A stretch of DNA of 64,000 nucleotides from positions 277,499-341,498 of the forward strand of contig NZ_JABBKX010000005.1 of assembly GCF_012927745.1 (NCBI RefSeq), in the 5' to 3' direction. A model generated the notes under the pieces. The model searched no databases and was not told where the DNA came from. It saw only the letters and a list, made by a program, of their open reading frames with translations. This DNA comes from Neoroseomonas marina (GTDB taxonomy: Bacteria > Pseudomonadota > Alphaproteobacteria > Acetobacterales > Acetobacteraceae). Position 1 is the first letter of the stretch. The number at the start of each line of letters is the position of its first letter. Below are positions 44,739-54,375 of the stretch, piece after piece. A program made the translations under genes and the position numbers.

Positions 44739-45715
44739 CAGGACCCCGCCGAGATCCGCGGATCGAGCCGCGCATAGAGGATGTCGACGAGGAAGTTGAT
44801 GCAGATGACCAGCACCGCCGAGATGAAGGCGATGCCGAGCAGCGTGTTGAGGTCGCGCTGCACGACGCTCTCATAGGCAAGCCGGCCGAGACCCGGCAGC
44901 GCGAAGACGCTCTCCACCACCACCGACCCGCCGAGCATCGTGCCGGCCTGGAGCCCGATCAGCGTCACCATCGGCAGCATGGCGTTGCGCAGGACGTGGC
45001 GAGCCACGACCCGCGTCTCGCTCAGCCCCTTCGCCCGTGCCGTGCGCACGAAGTCCAGCGACAGCACCTCGAGCATCGAAGCCCGCATGATGCGCAGGTA
45101 GATGGCAAGGAAGATCAGCCCCAGCGTGAGCGTCGGCAGCACCAGGTAGCGCGCGATGTCGAGCACGGCGGCAATGCCGGTCAGGTTCTGGGTGATGTCC
45201 CCGAAGCCGCCCGCCGGCAGCCATTGCAGGTAGACGCTGAACAGCACGATCGCCATCAGCCCGAACCAGAAGGAGGGCGTCGCGTAGAACACCAGCCCCA
45301 GCGTGGAGATCAGCGTATCCGGCCACTTGTTCACCCGCCGCGCCGCCACCACGCCGAGCACGAGCCCGAAGAAGAAGGCGAAGGACAGCGCCGAGACCAT
45401 CAGCAGCAGCGTCGCCGGCAGGCGCTCGAGGATCACGGTCGCCACCGGCTTGCCGTAGATCGAGGAGAAGCCGAGGTCGAGCGTCACCAGCCGCATCAGG
45501 TAGCGCCCGAGCTGCGCCGCGATCCCGACATCGAGGCCGTAGAAGCGACGCAGTTCCTCCGCCAGGGCCTGGTCCCCGCCGCCCATCTGCGCCATCAGCG
45601 CATCGACCGTGTCGCCCGGGGCGAGCTGCAGCAGCAGGAACAGCCCGACCAGGATGAGGAGGAGCGTGGGCAGCGAGGCGGCGAGCCGCCTCAGCGCAAG
45701 CTGCAGGACCCTCAA
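44738..45715 (-). CDS. Peptide-type ABC importer permease, DppB-like, 325 aa
   Basis: Six-helix permease. The start is uncertain: a TTG at 45715, 4 bp after the receptor gene stop, gives the expected N-terminus (LRVLQLALRRLAASLPTLLL); the longer frame would lie inside the receptor gene. Family segments are LLQLAPGDTVDALMAQMGGG, GLDVGIAAQLGRY and TARAKGLSETRVVARHVLRN. Confidence 0.88.
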   Translation of the reverse strand: MRVLQLALRRLAASLPTLLLILVGLFLLLQLAPGDTVDALMAQMGGGDQALAEELRRFYGLDVGIAAQLGRYLMRLVTLDLGFSSIYGKPVATVILERLPATLLLMVSALSFAFFFGLVLGVVAARRVNKWPDTLISTLGLVFYATPSFWFGLMAIVLFSVYLQWLPAGGFGDITQNLTGIAAVLDIARYLVLPTLTLGLIFLAIYLRIMRASMLEVLSLDFVRTARAKGLSETRVVARHVLRNAMLPMVTLIGLQAGTMLGGSVVVESVFALPGLGRLAYESVVQRDLNTLLGIAFISAVLVICINFLVDILYARLDPRISAGS

Positions 45716-45719
45716 GGCG

Positions 45720-47312
45720 TCACGAGGCCAGCCAGGTGTCGTGCCAGGTCGAGGACGCCCAGCGCGGGTTGTTGCCGGCATTGCGGATTCGCCGGTTGAA
45801 GACCGAGACGAAGATCTGCTCGATCGGCATCCACAGCGGGAGCTCGGTCTGCGCCGAGCGCACGAAGTCCGCGTAGAGCGCCTTGCGCTTCACCGGATCG
45901 ACCTCGGTCGCCGCGGCGTCGATGATTCCGTCGATACGGTCGTCCTTCCAGCCCCACTGGTTGGTCCAGGGGGCGCCGCGCGGACTGCCGGAGCGGTACC
46001 AAACTGTCGTGCTGACCGCGGGATCGCTGCGGTACTGATGCCAGCCGGAGGCGAGATCGAAATTCCAGTCGTTGTAGACGCTGCGCAGGAAGCCGGCGGC
46101 GTCGTTGCGAACGATCTCGACGCGAATGCCGACCTGCTGCAGCGATTGCTGGATGAAGGTCGCCCAGAGGGCGATGTCCTCGCCCCAGGGCGCGGGCAGC
46201 AGGCGCACGCTGAAGCGCACGCCGCCGGCACCGCGTCGCTGGCCGGCCTCGTCGAGCAGCCGGTTCGCCAGAGCGACGTCGTAACCGTACTGCGGCATCG
46301 GCGCGGTCGGGTAGTAGTCGGTCGACACGGAGGGGATCGGTCCGGTGCCCGGCTTCGCGAAGGGCCCGAGGAAGTTCTCGATGAAGAAGGGCACGTTCAG
46401 CGAATGCGCGATCGCCTTGCGCACGCGGATATCGGCCAGCACGGGGTTGCGGAAATTGAACTCGAGCGTGTTGGTGCGGACATTGCCCTCGTTGCCGCGC
46501 GTCGTCGCCTCGAAGCGCGGGTCGCGGCCCAGGCGCTGCAGGTCGGCGATGGACAGCGAGGAATAGGGGCTGAACAGGATCTGCCCGGATTCCAGCTGCG
46601 CCGCCGCCGCGGCACGGTCGCTGACCACCCGCCAGACCACGCGGTCCAGGTAGGGCATGTTGTCGCGCCAGTAGTTCGGATTGCGGTCGGCGATGATGAA
46701 CTGCCCGCGCTCGTACTGGACGAACTTGAACGGGCCGGTGCCGATCGGCGCGGTGTTGGCCGGGTTCTGCCGGATGTCGCCGGTCTCGAACACATGCTTG
46801 GGAGAGACGTAGCCGAGATCGGGCAGCGCGCGCAGCAGCAGGCCCTGCGGCATCGGCTTCTCGTACTTGAAGACGGCCGTGTGCGGGTCGGGTGTCTGCA
46901 CCTCGGTCAGGAACTGCTGCAGCGTCGTCCCGTAGTTGAGGATCTTCTTCCACATCTCCATCGCCGTGAACTGCACGTCGGCGGAGGTGAAGGGCTTGCC
47001 GTCATGCCAGCTCACCCCGCGGCGCAGGCGGAAGGTATGGGTCAGGCCGTCCGGCGCGGACTCCCAGGACTCGGCCAGCACGCCGACCGGATTGCCCTGC
47101 GCGTCGAGGTCGAGCAGCGCCTCCTGGATCTTGCCGCCGACGATGTAGACGCCGGTCGAGGCCTGCAGGGACGGATTGAGGATGCGCTGCTCGGTCGCGA
47201 AATGCACCGTCAGCGCGCCCCCGCGTCGCGGTGTCTCCTGCGCGGCGACAGGCACCGGCAGCATGGCCGTGGCGCCGAGAAGCAGCATCTCGCGGCGGGT
47301 CGGTTCGGACAT
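45720..47312 (-). CDS. Peptide/nickel-type receptor (SBP_bac_5), 530 aa
   Basis: Signal peptide MSEPTRREMLLLGATAMLPV with a twin arginine and cleavage near VAAQ, perhaps a Tat substrate. Mature segments are GKIQEALLDLDAQGNPVGVL, LTHTFRLRRGVSWHDGKPFT and FRNPVLADIRVRKAIAHSLN. Ligand unknown. It begins 21 bp after the VOC gene and heads the second importer. Confidence 0.92.
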   Translation of the reverse strand: MSEPTRREMLLLGATAMLPVPVAAQETPRRGGALTVHFATEQRILNPSLQASTGVYIVGGKIQEALLDLDAQGNPVGVLAESWESAPDGLTHTFRLRRGVSWHDGKPFTSADVQFTAMEMWKKILNYGTTLQQFLTEVQTPDPHTAVFKYEKPMPQGLLLRALPDLGYVSPKHVFETGDIRQNPANTAPIGTGPFKFVQYERGQFIIADRNPNYWRDNMPYLDRVVWRVVSDRAAAAAQLESGQILFSPYSSLSIADLQRLGRDPRFEATTRGNEGNVRTNTLEFNFRNPVLADIRVRKAIAHSLNVPFFIENFLGPFAKPGTGPIPSVSTDYYPTAPMPQYGYDVALANRLLDEAGQRRGAGGVRFSVRLLPAPWGEDIALWATFIQQSLQQVGIRVEIVRNDAAGFLRSVYNDWNFDLASGWHQYRSDPAVSTTVWYRSGSPRGAPWTNQWGWKDDRIDGIIDAAATEVDPVKRKALYADFVRSAQTELPLWMPIEQIFVSVFNRRIRNAGNNPRWASSTWHDTWLAS

Positions 47313-47333
47313 TCTCGTTCTCCTGGCGCGGGA

Positions 47334-48122
47334 TCAGGCGGGTTCGAAGATGACGGCAACGCCGGTGGCGAAGCCGGGCGGACGGGGCCTGGTCGAGCCG
47401 AGCACCATCGCCGCCCCGCCTTCGCGCGGCAGCGCATCCTCGGCGCAGCCGGCAAGGGTCGCGATCGCGGCGCGCGGTGCGAAGCCGATCGAGCCGCGAC
47501 CCGGGCCGGTGTCGACGACCCGGAAAGCGCCGTCCGTCCGGACACCGCCTTCGATGGCATCCGCAAGGCCGGCAGCCGCAGCCACGGGATCGTCCGTCGC
47601 GACCAGCACGCGACGGATGCGCGTCACGCCGTTTGGATGCGCCTGCAGCGACGGAACCCACACCGCATCGCGTGTGTGGTGCTGGCAGGCGAAGATGCCG
47701 AGGCCCCCGACGCGCTGGGTCGGCGGCCAGCGGAACACGGTGAAACGCGCCTCGGTCTCGCTGCCGTCCGGCAACGGGACAGGACGGCCGAAATCGACGG
47801 GACCGATGGCGTCCACGCCGCGCGCGCGCAGGGCAGAGACGCCCGCGGCGGCGTCGGTGGTCGTGAAGGCCGCGCGATCGAGTCCTTCGCGCCGTGCCAC
47901 GAAATCCCGCAGCGCCTGATTGTGCGGCGTCGGCGCCACCACGCCGAGCAGTTCGAGGTAATCCTCCCCGAACATCATGGTGTAGTTGGCGCTGCCGATA
48001 TGCGCGCTGTGCAGGCCGCGCGGCGACAAGGTGAAGCCGAGCGCCGCCCAGGCGGCGGCCGCGGCATCGAGGTCACGCACGGCGACGACGAGGTGGTCGA
48101 GCCCCGTCAGGCTGGTCAGCAT
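47334..48122 (-). CDS. VOC-family (glyoxalase-like) protein, 262 aa
   Basis: The N-terminal beta-alpha-beta-beta-beta module starts LTGLDHLVVAVRDLDAAAAA, with the ligand candidate His10. A second module follows (ARFTVFRWPPTQRVGGLGIF, CQHHTRDAVWVP). Such two-module proteins are metal-dependent lyases, isomerases or binding proteins. It leads the second ABC operon (21-bp gap), so its substrate may be what the importer brings in. ATG at 48122 with GGGAGA. Confidence 0.82.
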   Translation of the reverse strand: MLTSLTGLDHLVVAVRDLDAAAAAWAALGFTLSPRGLHSAHIGSANYTMMFGEDYLELLGVVAPTPHNQALRDFVARREGLDRAAFTTTDAAAGVSALRARGVDAIGPVDFGRPVPLPDGSETEARFTVFRWPPTQRVGGLGIFACQHHTRDAVWVPSLQAHPNGVTRIRRVLVATDDPVAAAAGLADAIEGGVRTDGAFRVVDTGPGRGSIGFAPRAAIATLAGCAEDALPREGGAAMVLGSTRPRPPGFATGVAVIFEPA

Positions 48123-48281
48123 GCTCGTCTCCCTGATGGGTGGGAATACTAGGCTCCGACCGTGATGCGCCGCAACATGGGGGCGCGGGACTTCGCCGGC
48201 GCGCATCACTGCCCCATACTCGCCTCGGGTACCGGAACGGTGCCCAGGGGGAAGTCGATCCATGTCCGCCGGCCAGGCCAG

Positions 48282-49538
48282 GTGAGCACCGTACCGCGCG
48301 CCGCCGTTCTCGCGCCTTTCCGCCAGCGCAGCTTCCGCTTCCAATGGCCCGCAGACCTCGCCACGTCCTGGGCCTTCGAGATGGAGACCCTGATCCTCGC
48401 CTGGTACGTCCTGGCGAAGACGGGATCGGTTGTGGTCCTGACGCTGTTCGGCGCCCTGCAGTTCGTCGGCACGCTCATCTCCCCGATGTTCGGCGTGATG
48501 GGCGACCGGCTCGGGCATCGGCGGGTGCTGATCGCCATGCGCGCGACCTACCTGACATTGGCGCTGACGCTCGCGGGCCTGGCGATGACGGGCATGCTGG
48601 GCATCGCGGCGATCTTCGTTGTGGCACTACTCGCCGGGCTGGTGCGGCCTTCGGATATCGGCATGCGCAACGCGCTGATCGGCGCGACCATGCCCGCGCC
48701 CTACCTGATGGGTGCGATGGGCATCGAGCGCATGAGCGCGGACACGGCCCGCATCGTCGGGGCCTTGACCGGCGCAGCGCTGGTCGCGGCCCTTGGCGTC
48801 GGGCCAGCCTATCTGGTCGTGGCGGGCCTCTACCTGACGAGCCTTCTGCTGATGACGGGCATCGAGGAGTCGCGCATCCACGTTCCCGTGGAGGCCGCAC
48901 CGGCGACGCGCGTCTGGCGCGACGTGCTGGATGGTGCCGCCTATGTGCGCGCGGCACCGGCGTTGCTCGCCGCCATGTGCCTCGCCTTCCTCGCGAACTT
49001 CCTCGCCTATCCGCTGACGGGCGGGCTGCTGCCCCACGTCGCGCGCGACATCTATGGCATGGACCAGGGCGGGCTCGGGCGGCTGATCGCCGTCTTCGCG
49101 ACAGGGGCGCTGATCGGATCGATGGTGCTGAGCGCCCGCGGCGGCGCCTTTCCTCCCGCGCGCACGATGCTCGCCGCCTCCCTTATCTGGTTCCTGCTGC
49201 TACTCGGCTTCGCGCAGGTCCGCGACGCGGCGGCAGGCATGGTGCTGCTCGCCGCGATCGGCTTCGTCCAAAGCTTCTGCATGGTGCCGATGGGCGTGTT
49301 GCTGCTGCGCGTGACCAAGGACGCCTTCCGTGGCCGCGTCATGGGGCTGCGGATGCTGGCGGTCTACGGATTGCCCGTCGGACTGCTCGGCGCCGGGCCG
49401 CTTATCGCGTGGTTCGGCTTCGCCGCGACGGCGACGGCCTTCGCAGGCATCGGACTGGTCGCGACGGTGGCCATCGCCCTGGCGTGGCGCCCCTATCTGT
49501 GGCCGGCCGATGCCGCGGCCAATGCGCGGCATCGGTGA
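48282..49538 (+). CDS. Major facilitator superfamily transporter, 418 aa
   Basis: About 12 membrane helices: first FEMETLILAWYVLAKTGSVV; between helices 2 and 3 the MFS loop GDRLGHRRVLIAMRAT is present. The GTG at 48282 is used since the longer frame upstream lacks membrane-protein character. It resembles the enterobactin-exporter-like branch (MFS_3), so drug or metabolite export is plausible. Divergent from the VOC operon. Confidence 0.87.
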   Translation: MSTVPRAAVLAPFRQRSFRFQWPADLATSWAFEMETLILAWYVLAKTGSVVVLTLFGALQFVGTLISPMFGVMGDRLGHRRVLIAMRATYLTLALTLAGLAMTGMLGIAAIFVVALLAGLVRPSDIGMRNALIGATMPAPYLMGAMGIERMSADTARIVGALTGAALVAALGVGPAYLVVAGLYLTSLLLMTGIEESRIHVPVEAAPATRVWRDVLDGAAYVRAAPALLAAMCLAFLANFLAYPLTGGLLPHVARDIYGMDQGGLGRLIAVFATGALIGSMVLSARGGAFPPARTMLAASLIWFLLLLGFAQVRDAAAGMVLLAAIGFVQSFCMVPMGVLLLRVTKDAFRGRVMGLRMLAVYGLPVGLLGAGPLIAWFGFAATATAFAGIGLVATVAIALAWRPYLWPADAAANARHR

Positions 49539-49553
49539 TGTGGGATCGCCTCC

Positions 49554-50306
49554 TCAGCCGAGGAAGGCGCCGCCATTCACATGGATGGTCTGGCCGGAGA
49601 CATATCCGCCTTCCGGCCCGGCGAGCATGCGGACCACGTCCGCGATCTCCTGCACCGCGGCCTTGCGGCGCATCGGGATGCCCTCGTCGCGGCCGAGGGT
49701 CTGCGGCATCGCGCCGGCGCTCGCGCCGCGCACCGTGTCCACCGCGCCGGGCGCGACGCAGTTGGCGCGGATGCCCTGCGGCCCGAGCTCGACCGCCAGC
49801 GCGCGGATCAGCCCCTCGAGCCCCGCCTTGGACGCAGAGACATGCGCGCGGTTGGGCGTGCCGACATGCGTCGAGATGCCCGAGAGCGCGATGACAGACC
49901 CGCCGCCGCGCGCGATCATCTGCGGCACGATGGCGCGGGTCAGGATGAAGGCGCCATCGAGGGCGACGGAGAGGATCTCCCGCCATTCCTCGAGGCTCAT
50001 CTGCAGGAACGGCGTCTGCCGCCGCAGCCCGGCGTTGGAGACCAGGATGTCGACACCACCGAGCGACGCGGCGACCCGGTCGGCCATGCGCGCCACCTGG
50101 CCCGCCGCGGAAACGTCGGCGAGGATCGCCTCGGCGTGGCCGCCGGCGTCGCGGATCTCCTGCGCCACGGCCTCGATCGCCGCCTGGTCGGAGCGCCCGT
50201 TCACCACCACCGTGGCGCCGTCGCGCGCGAGCGTCAGCGCGATGGCCCGCCCGATGTTCTTCCCCGCGCCGGTGACCAGCGCGACCTTCCCGTCCAGCAC
50301 GCCCAT
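49554..50306 (-). CDS. SDR-family oxidoreductase lacking the catalytic Tyr, 250 aa
   Basis: Rossmann fold with nucleotide motif TGAGKNIGRAIA, NAG at residues about 87-89 (ILVSNAGLRRQ), the serine in VIALSGIST and a lysine in VSASKAGLEGL. The canonical YxxxK reads VxxxK: Tyr is Val, so normal SDR catalysis is doubtful. The C-terminal part (IRANCVAPGAVDT, GGYVSGQTIHVNGGAFLG) is standard. The ATG at 50306 fits the fold; longer frames do not. Confidence 0.88.
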   Translation of the reverse strand: MGVLDGKVALVTGAGKNIGRAIALTLARDGATVVVNGRSDQAAIEAVAQEIRDAGGHAEAILADVSAAGQVARMADRVAASLGGVDILVSNAGLRRQTPFLQMSLEEWREILSVALDGAFILTRAIVPQMIARGGGSVIALSGISTHVGTPNRAHVSASKAGLEGLIRALAVELGPQGIRANCVAPGAVDTVRGASAGAMPQTLGRDEGIPMRRKAAVQEIADVVRMLAGPEGGYVSGQTIHVNGGAFLG

Positions 50307-50428
50307 GATGCGTTTCCCCTCGCAACGACCCCGCGCCGATAGCATGCGCCGCGCCGGCGCGGCAGGGCCCGCGCTTGACGGCGCGCGGACCGGGCTGCTG
50401 ACCTTGTGCACAGGGACAGGAGACGGCC

Positions 50429-51772
50429 ATGACCGCAGGGGCAACGACACGCCGGCGCGTGGTGATCCTCGGCGCCGCGGGGCGCGACTTCCACGTCTTC
50501 AACACGGTCTACCGCGAGGATCCGTCGCGGGAGGTCGTGGCCTTCACCGCGACGCAGATCCCGAACATCGCCGGGCGGGCGTATCCGGCCGCGCTCGCAG
50601 GGCCGCTCTACCCGGCCGGCATCCCCATCGAGGAGGAAACGACCCTGCCCCGCCTGCTGCGCGACCGCGGCATCGACGACGCGGTCTTCGCCTACAGCGA
50701 CGTGCCGCATGGGCATGTGATGCATCTCGCCTCCATCGCATTGGCGGCGGGGGCGGATTTCTCGCTGCCGGGGCCGAGGGCGACGATGATCCCCTCCAGT
50801 CGCCCGGTGATCGCGATCTGCGCCGTGCGGACCGGCTGCGGCAAGTCGCAGGTCGCGCGCTGGATCGCATCCCGCCTGAAGGCGCGCGGGCTGCGCGTCG
50901 GCGTGCTGCGCCATCCGATGCCCTATGGCGACCTGGCGCGCCAGGCGGTGCAGCGCTTCGCGACGCGTGCCGACCTCGACGCCGCCGACTGCACCATCGA
51001 GGAACGCGAGGAATACGAACCCCACATCGCCGCCGGCGGCGTGGTGCATGCGGGCGTCGACTACGCCGCCATCCTGCGCCAGGCGGAAGCCGAGAGCGAC
51101 GTCATCCTCTGGGACGGCGGCAACAACGACTTCCCTTTCATCCGGCCGGACCTGCTGATCACGCTGGTTGACCCGCTACGGCCGGGCCATGAAAGCGCCT
51201 ACCACCCCGGCGAGGCGGTGCTGCGAATGGCGGACGTCGTTCTGGTGGCGAAGGCCAACGCGGCGCCCGCGGGGGCGGTCGAGCAGGTCGCCGCGGCAGC
51301 GCACGTCCTGAACCCTGGTGCAACGCTACTGCGCGGCGCGTCCCGCATCACGCTCGAGGATGCGGCGGCCGTGCGCGGGCGGCGCGTGCTGGTGGTCGAG
51401 GATGGACCGACGCTGACCCATGGCGGCATGGCGACGGGGGCTGGATATGCGGCGGCGCAGGCGGCCGGCGTCGCGGAGATCGTCGATCCCCGGCGCTCGG
51501 CGACGCCGATGATGGCGCGAGTCTACGCCGCCTTCCCGCATCTGGGGCCCGTCCTGCCAGCCATGGGCTACGACCCTGCGCAACGCGCGGCGCTGGCGGC
51601 GACCATCGCGGCGTCGGACGCGGATGTCGTGGTCTCCGGCACTCCGGCGGACATCGCGGTGATCCCAGGGCTGGGCAAGCCGGTGGTGCGCGCGCGCTAT
51701 GCCTATGAGGAGGTCGAGCAGCCCGCGCTCGGCGGCGTGGTGGAAGACTTCCTCGCCCGGCGCGGCCTCTAG
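50429..51772 (+). CDS. Cyclic 2,3-diphosphoglycerate synthetase-like GTPase, 447 aa
   Basis: The N-terminal Rossmann-like domain (RRRVVILGAAGRDFHVFNTV) is followed by a P-loop domain with Walker A AVRTGCGKSQ near residue 131 and an aspartate motif in DVILWDGGNNDFPF. This matches the family of archaeal cyclic 2,3-diphosphoglycerate synthetase, which has many bacterial members of unknown role. Cyclic 2,3-DPG is not expected in this organism, so a related phosphoryl or ligase reaction is more likely. It is divergent from the SDR gene and convergent with the glycosyltransferase operon. Confidence 0.82.
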   Translation: MTAGATTRRRVVILGAAGRDFHVFNTVYREDPSREVVAFTATQIPNIAGRAYPAALAGPLYPAGIPIEEETTLPRLLRDRGIDDAVFAYSDVPHGHVMHLASIALAAGADFSLPGPRATMIPSSRPVIAICAVRTGCGKSQVARWIASRLKARGLRVGVLRHPMPYGDLARQAVQRFATRADLDAADCTIEEREEYEPHIAAGGVVHAGVDYAAILRQAEAESDVILWDGGNNDFPFIRPDLLITLVDPLRPGHESAYHPGEAVLRMADVVLVAKANAAPAGAVEQVAAAAHVLNPGATLLRGASRITLEDAAAVRGRRVLVVEDGPTLTHGGMATGAGYAAAQAAGVAEIVDPRRSATPMMARVYAAFPHLGPVLPAMGYDPAQRAALAATIAASDADVVVSGTPADIAVIPGLGKPVVRARYAYEEVEQPALGGVVEDFLARRGL

Positions 51773-52680
51773 CCCTCGCGCCGCACCGCGCGGTCGCGCC
51801 AATGCCGCGGCAGCTGCGCGAGGAAGCGCAGCGGCCAGGCCGGGTCCAGGGCGAAGCCCGCGGCCATCGTCCGCAACGCTGTGCCAATCCCGCTGGCGCG
51901 CGCCTGTACCATGGCGCGGTAGCCGACCGCCCAGGCGTGCCAGCGCCGATAGGCGGCGCGCTCGGCTGACGCCGGCGGCGTCTCCGCCAGCCGCGTCCGC
52001 GCCAGCTCCAGCAGATGCCGCGACAGCTTGTCGCGCAGGTCGCCTGCCGCGAAGGTCAGCGAACCGGCATGGCTGCGGTAGCGGATGACGGTGTCGGGGA
52101 TGATGACGTGCCGCGGCGCGAGCAGCACCAGCCGCAGCCAGAAATCCTTGTCCGCGGCGAGCGGAAACCGGTCGTCGAAGCCCTTCACCGCCTCGATCAG
52201 CGGGCGCCGGTAGAAGGCTGCGTTCATGGTCGTAACATTGCCGATCGCATTCGCTTCGGTGAGCCCGACCGCAGCGGCGCCGGACAGGTGGCGCGTCACG
52301 ACCTCGCGTCCGTCCCGCTCGGTGAAGAATTCGGCGGCGCCGATGACCATCTGGATGGATGGATCGGCCAGCGCGACCTCCGCCGCGGCGAAGGCGCCCG
52401 GCGCGTAGAGGTCGTCACTGTTCAGCAGGCCGACGATGTCGCCGGTCGCGCGCCGCAGTCCCTTGTTGATCGCGTCGTAGAGGTTGCGGTCCTTCTCCCG
52501 CACCACGGTCAGATGCGGGTAGCGCGCCAGCACCTCGGCCGTGCCGTCGGTCGATCCGCCATCGACGATGATGTGTTCGACGGAGGGGTGGTTCTGGGCG
52601 AGGACGCTCTCGATCGCCGCCCCGATGGTCGCGGCACGGTTGAGACAGGGCGTGACGATGGTGAAGCGGGGCGCGGTCAT
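51769..52680 (-). CDS. Family 2 glycosyltransferase, 303 aa
   Basis: GT-A fold: FTIVTPCLNRAATIGAAIES, VEHIIVDGGSTDGTAEVLAR, LYDAINKGLRRATGDIVGLL, and the metal-binding NSDD of LLNSDDLYAP. ADKDFWLRL corresponds to the ED(F/W) acceptor motif. It is the last gene of the gmd-fcl operon, its ATG overlapping the previous stop. It likely adds a sugar to a surface polysaccharide. Confidence 0.92.
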   Translation of the reverse strand: MTAPRFTIVTPCLNRAATIGAAIESVLAQNHPSVEHIIVDGGSTDGTAEVLARYPHLTVVREKDRNLYDAINKGLRRATGDIVGLLNSDDLYAPGAFAAAEVALADPSIQMVIGAAEFFTERDGREVVTRHLSGAAAVGLTEANAIGNVTTMNAAFYRRPLIEAVKGFDDRFPLAADKDFWLRLVLLAPRHVIIPDTVIRYRSHAGSLTFAAGDLRDKLSRHLLELARTRLAETPPASAERAAYRRWHAWAVGYRAMVQARASGIGTALRTMAAGFALDPAWPLRFLAQLPRHWRDRAVRREG

Positions 52681-54353
52681 GCTGCGCCATCCTCGCCGCG
52701 CGCGCGCTTCCCGGCCAGTAGGGACCGCAGCCGCCGCAGGCCGCCGCCGAGGATCAGCGACTCCGCCAAGCGGCCGAGGGCCGGCGAGAGGCGATCGGCC
52801 GCAGCGACGCAGTCCAAGGCGATCCGGGCGGGCCGCGTGCGCCGGGCGGCCTCGGCTGTGGCCGTATCGGCGGCCGCGAAGGCATCGCGCAGGCGGCCGG
52901 CGGCGGCAGGGCCCGCGCGACGTTCCACGAGTGCAATCCAGCCGGCACGGTGGTCGGATTCCGGGCAGGTGGCGAGCACCTCGTCGGCGTCGTGGATGAG
53001 CGCCCCTTCGTCGTGCCAGCGCAGCAACAGATCGCCGAGTTCCGACGGCGTCGCGGGCGGCGATGCGCCGATCCGTCGTAACGCATCGGCGCGCAGCAGC
53101 GTGGCCGCGGGCGCTCCGAACCCCGCGACTTCGGCGCTGCCCGCCGTCACGCGCGACCAGGCCGCCGCGATGTCTGCGGTGCGGCGAAGATGTTCCGCGC
53201 CATCGGCGGTACGGACCAGATGATGGCCGCGGATCGCCACCGCTTCGGGTGGGGCGCCGGCCAGCGCGGCGGCCAGCATCGCGGGTTCCGCCACGGCGTC
53301 GCCCGCCGCGGACACGAGGATCCAGGCCGTGTCGGGCATCGTGCCGTCGCAGACGATGCCGATCTCGGGCGCCGCCGCGGCCGGCATCGCGGGCAGAAGG
53401 ATCCCTCGCCGTCCCGCCGTCCGCGCCAGTGCGGCGGCAGGCGTCGCGACGAACTCCAGAAGCCCCGGCACCGCGGCCTCGAAGCGGCGCCGCCCGACCG
53501 CGACGCTCTCCCGGGCGCGGGCGCCGATCCGCCGCGCATCGCCGAAATCCAGCCGCGTCCGCGACCCGGGCGGATAGAGCAGCCCGTTCGCGCCGTGCGA
53601 GATCACCTCGTTCATCGTGGGTGCATCCGGCGCCACGACGCAGAGCCCCGCCGCCATCGCCTCGAGGAAGGACATCCCGATGCCCTCGAGCGGGCGGGAG
53701 GCGAAGAAGACGTTCGCGCCGCGCAGCGCCGCGTCGAAGGCGTCGCGATCCTCGCCCCAGGTCGTGCGCGTGAGCGTCGCGACATGGGGCGGAGCAGCCA
53801 GCTTCCAAGGCGCCTCATGCCCCGGATCCGGCGCGTCATGGATGGCGAGGCTCGCGAAGGGCGTCCCCTCCGTCAACGCGAAGGCCGCCTCCGGCGGGAT
53901 GTCGCGGCGGCGATACCAGAGGAAGCCGCGCAGCGTGTCGAAGTCGGTGACCGTGGGATGCTGCGCCGGATCGGGAAAGTACTGCACATGCGCATGCAGC
54001 GGCGCGCGGCGCATCACCTCGGCGCGCAACGCCCAAGAGAAGCACAGGATCTTCGCCGCGTTCCAGGACGGCTTCCAGACGAAGGCGCCACCGCGGACCA
54101 TCGCGTCGTACATCGGCGCGAAGGTCACGTTGGGATGGCGACCCGACAGCAGGGCGAAGGCCTCGTGCAGCTGCCAGATCACGATGGCGTCGTAGCGGTC
54201 CTCGACGAAGCCCGTACAGCGGTGGCGCACATCGGCGACATCCGCCTCGGCAAAGAAAGTGTCGACCTCGCCCAGGCGTTCGAGCAGGTCGAGGAAGAAG
54301 CGGCTGGAGCCCGTCCTCGCGTGGTAGCCAAGGCCGAAGAAGGCGATCCTCAT
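52677..54353 (-). CDS. GT4-like glycosyltransferase with unusual C-terminal domain, 558 aa
   Basis: Residues 1-330 form a GT-B-type transferase: MRIAFFGLGYHARTGSSRFF at the start and PLEGIGMSFLEAMAAGLCVV with the E-x7-E nucleotide-sugar motif. Residues about 330-558 are Ala/Arg-rich and helical, with no recognised domain (IGIVCDGTMPDTAWILVSAA, GDLLLRWHDEGALIHDADEV). That latter part may be a second, degenerate transferase. It lies 22 bp after the fucose-synthase gene. Confidence 0.82.
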   Translation of the reverse strand: MRIAFFGLGYHARTGSSRFFLDLLERLGEVDTFFAEADVADVRHRCTGFVEDRYDAIVIWQLHEAFALLSGRHPNVTFAPMYDAMVRGGAFVWKPSWNAAKILCFSWALRAEVMRRAPLHAHVQYFPDPAQHPTVTDFDTLRGFLWYRRRDIPPEAAFALTEGTPFASLAIHDAPDPGHEAPWKLAAPPHVATLTRTTWGEDRDAFDAALRGANVFFASRPLEGIGMSFLEAMAAGLCVVAPDAPTMNEVISHGANGLLYPPGSRTRLDFGDARRIGARARESVAVGRRRFEAAVPGLLEFVATPAAALARTAGRRGILLPAMPAAAAPEIGIVCDGTMPDTAWILVSAAGDAVAEPAMLAAALAGAPPEAVAIRGHHLVRTADGAEHLRRTADIAAAWSRVTAGSAEVAGFGAPAATLLRADALRRIGASPPATPSELGDLLLRWHDEGALIHDADEVLATCPESDHRAGWIALVERRAGPAAAGRLRDAFAAADTATAEAARRTRPARIALDCVAAADRLSPALGRLAESLILGGGLRRLRSLLAGKRARGEDGAA

Positions 54354-54375
54354 CCCGCGGCCCCGCGCGGCGGCC

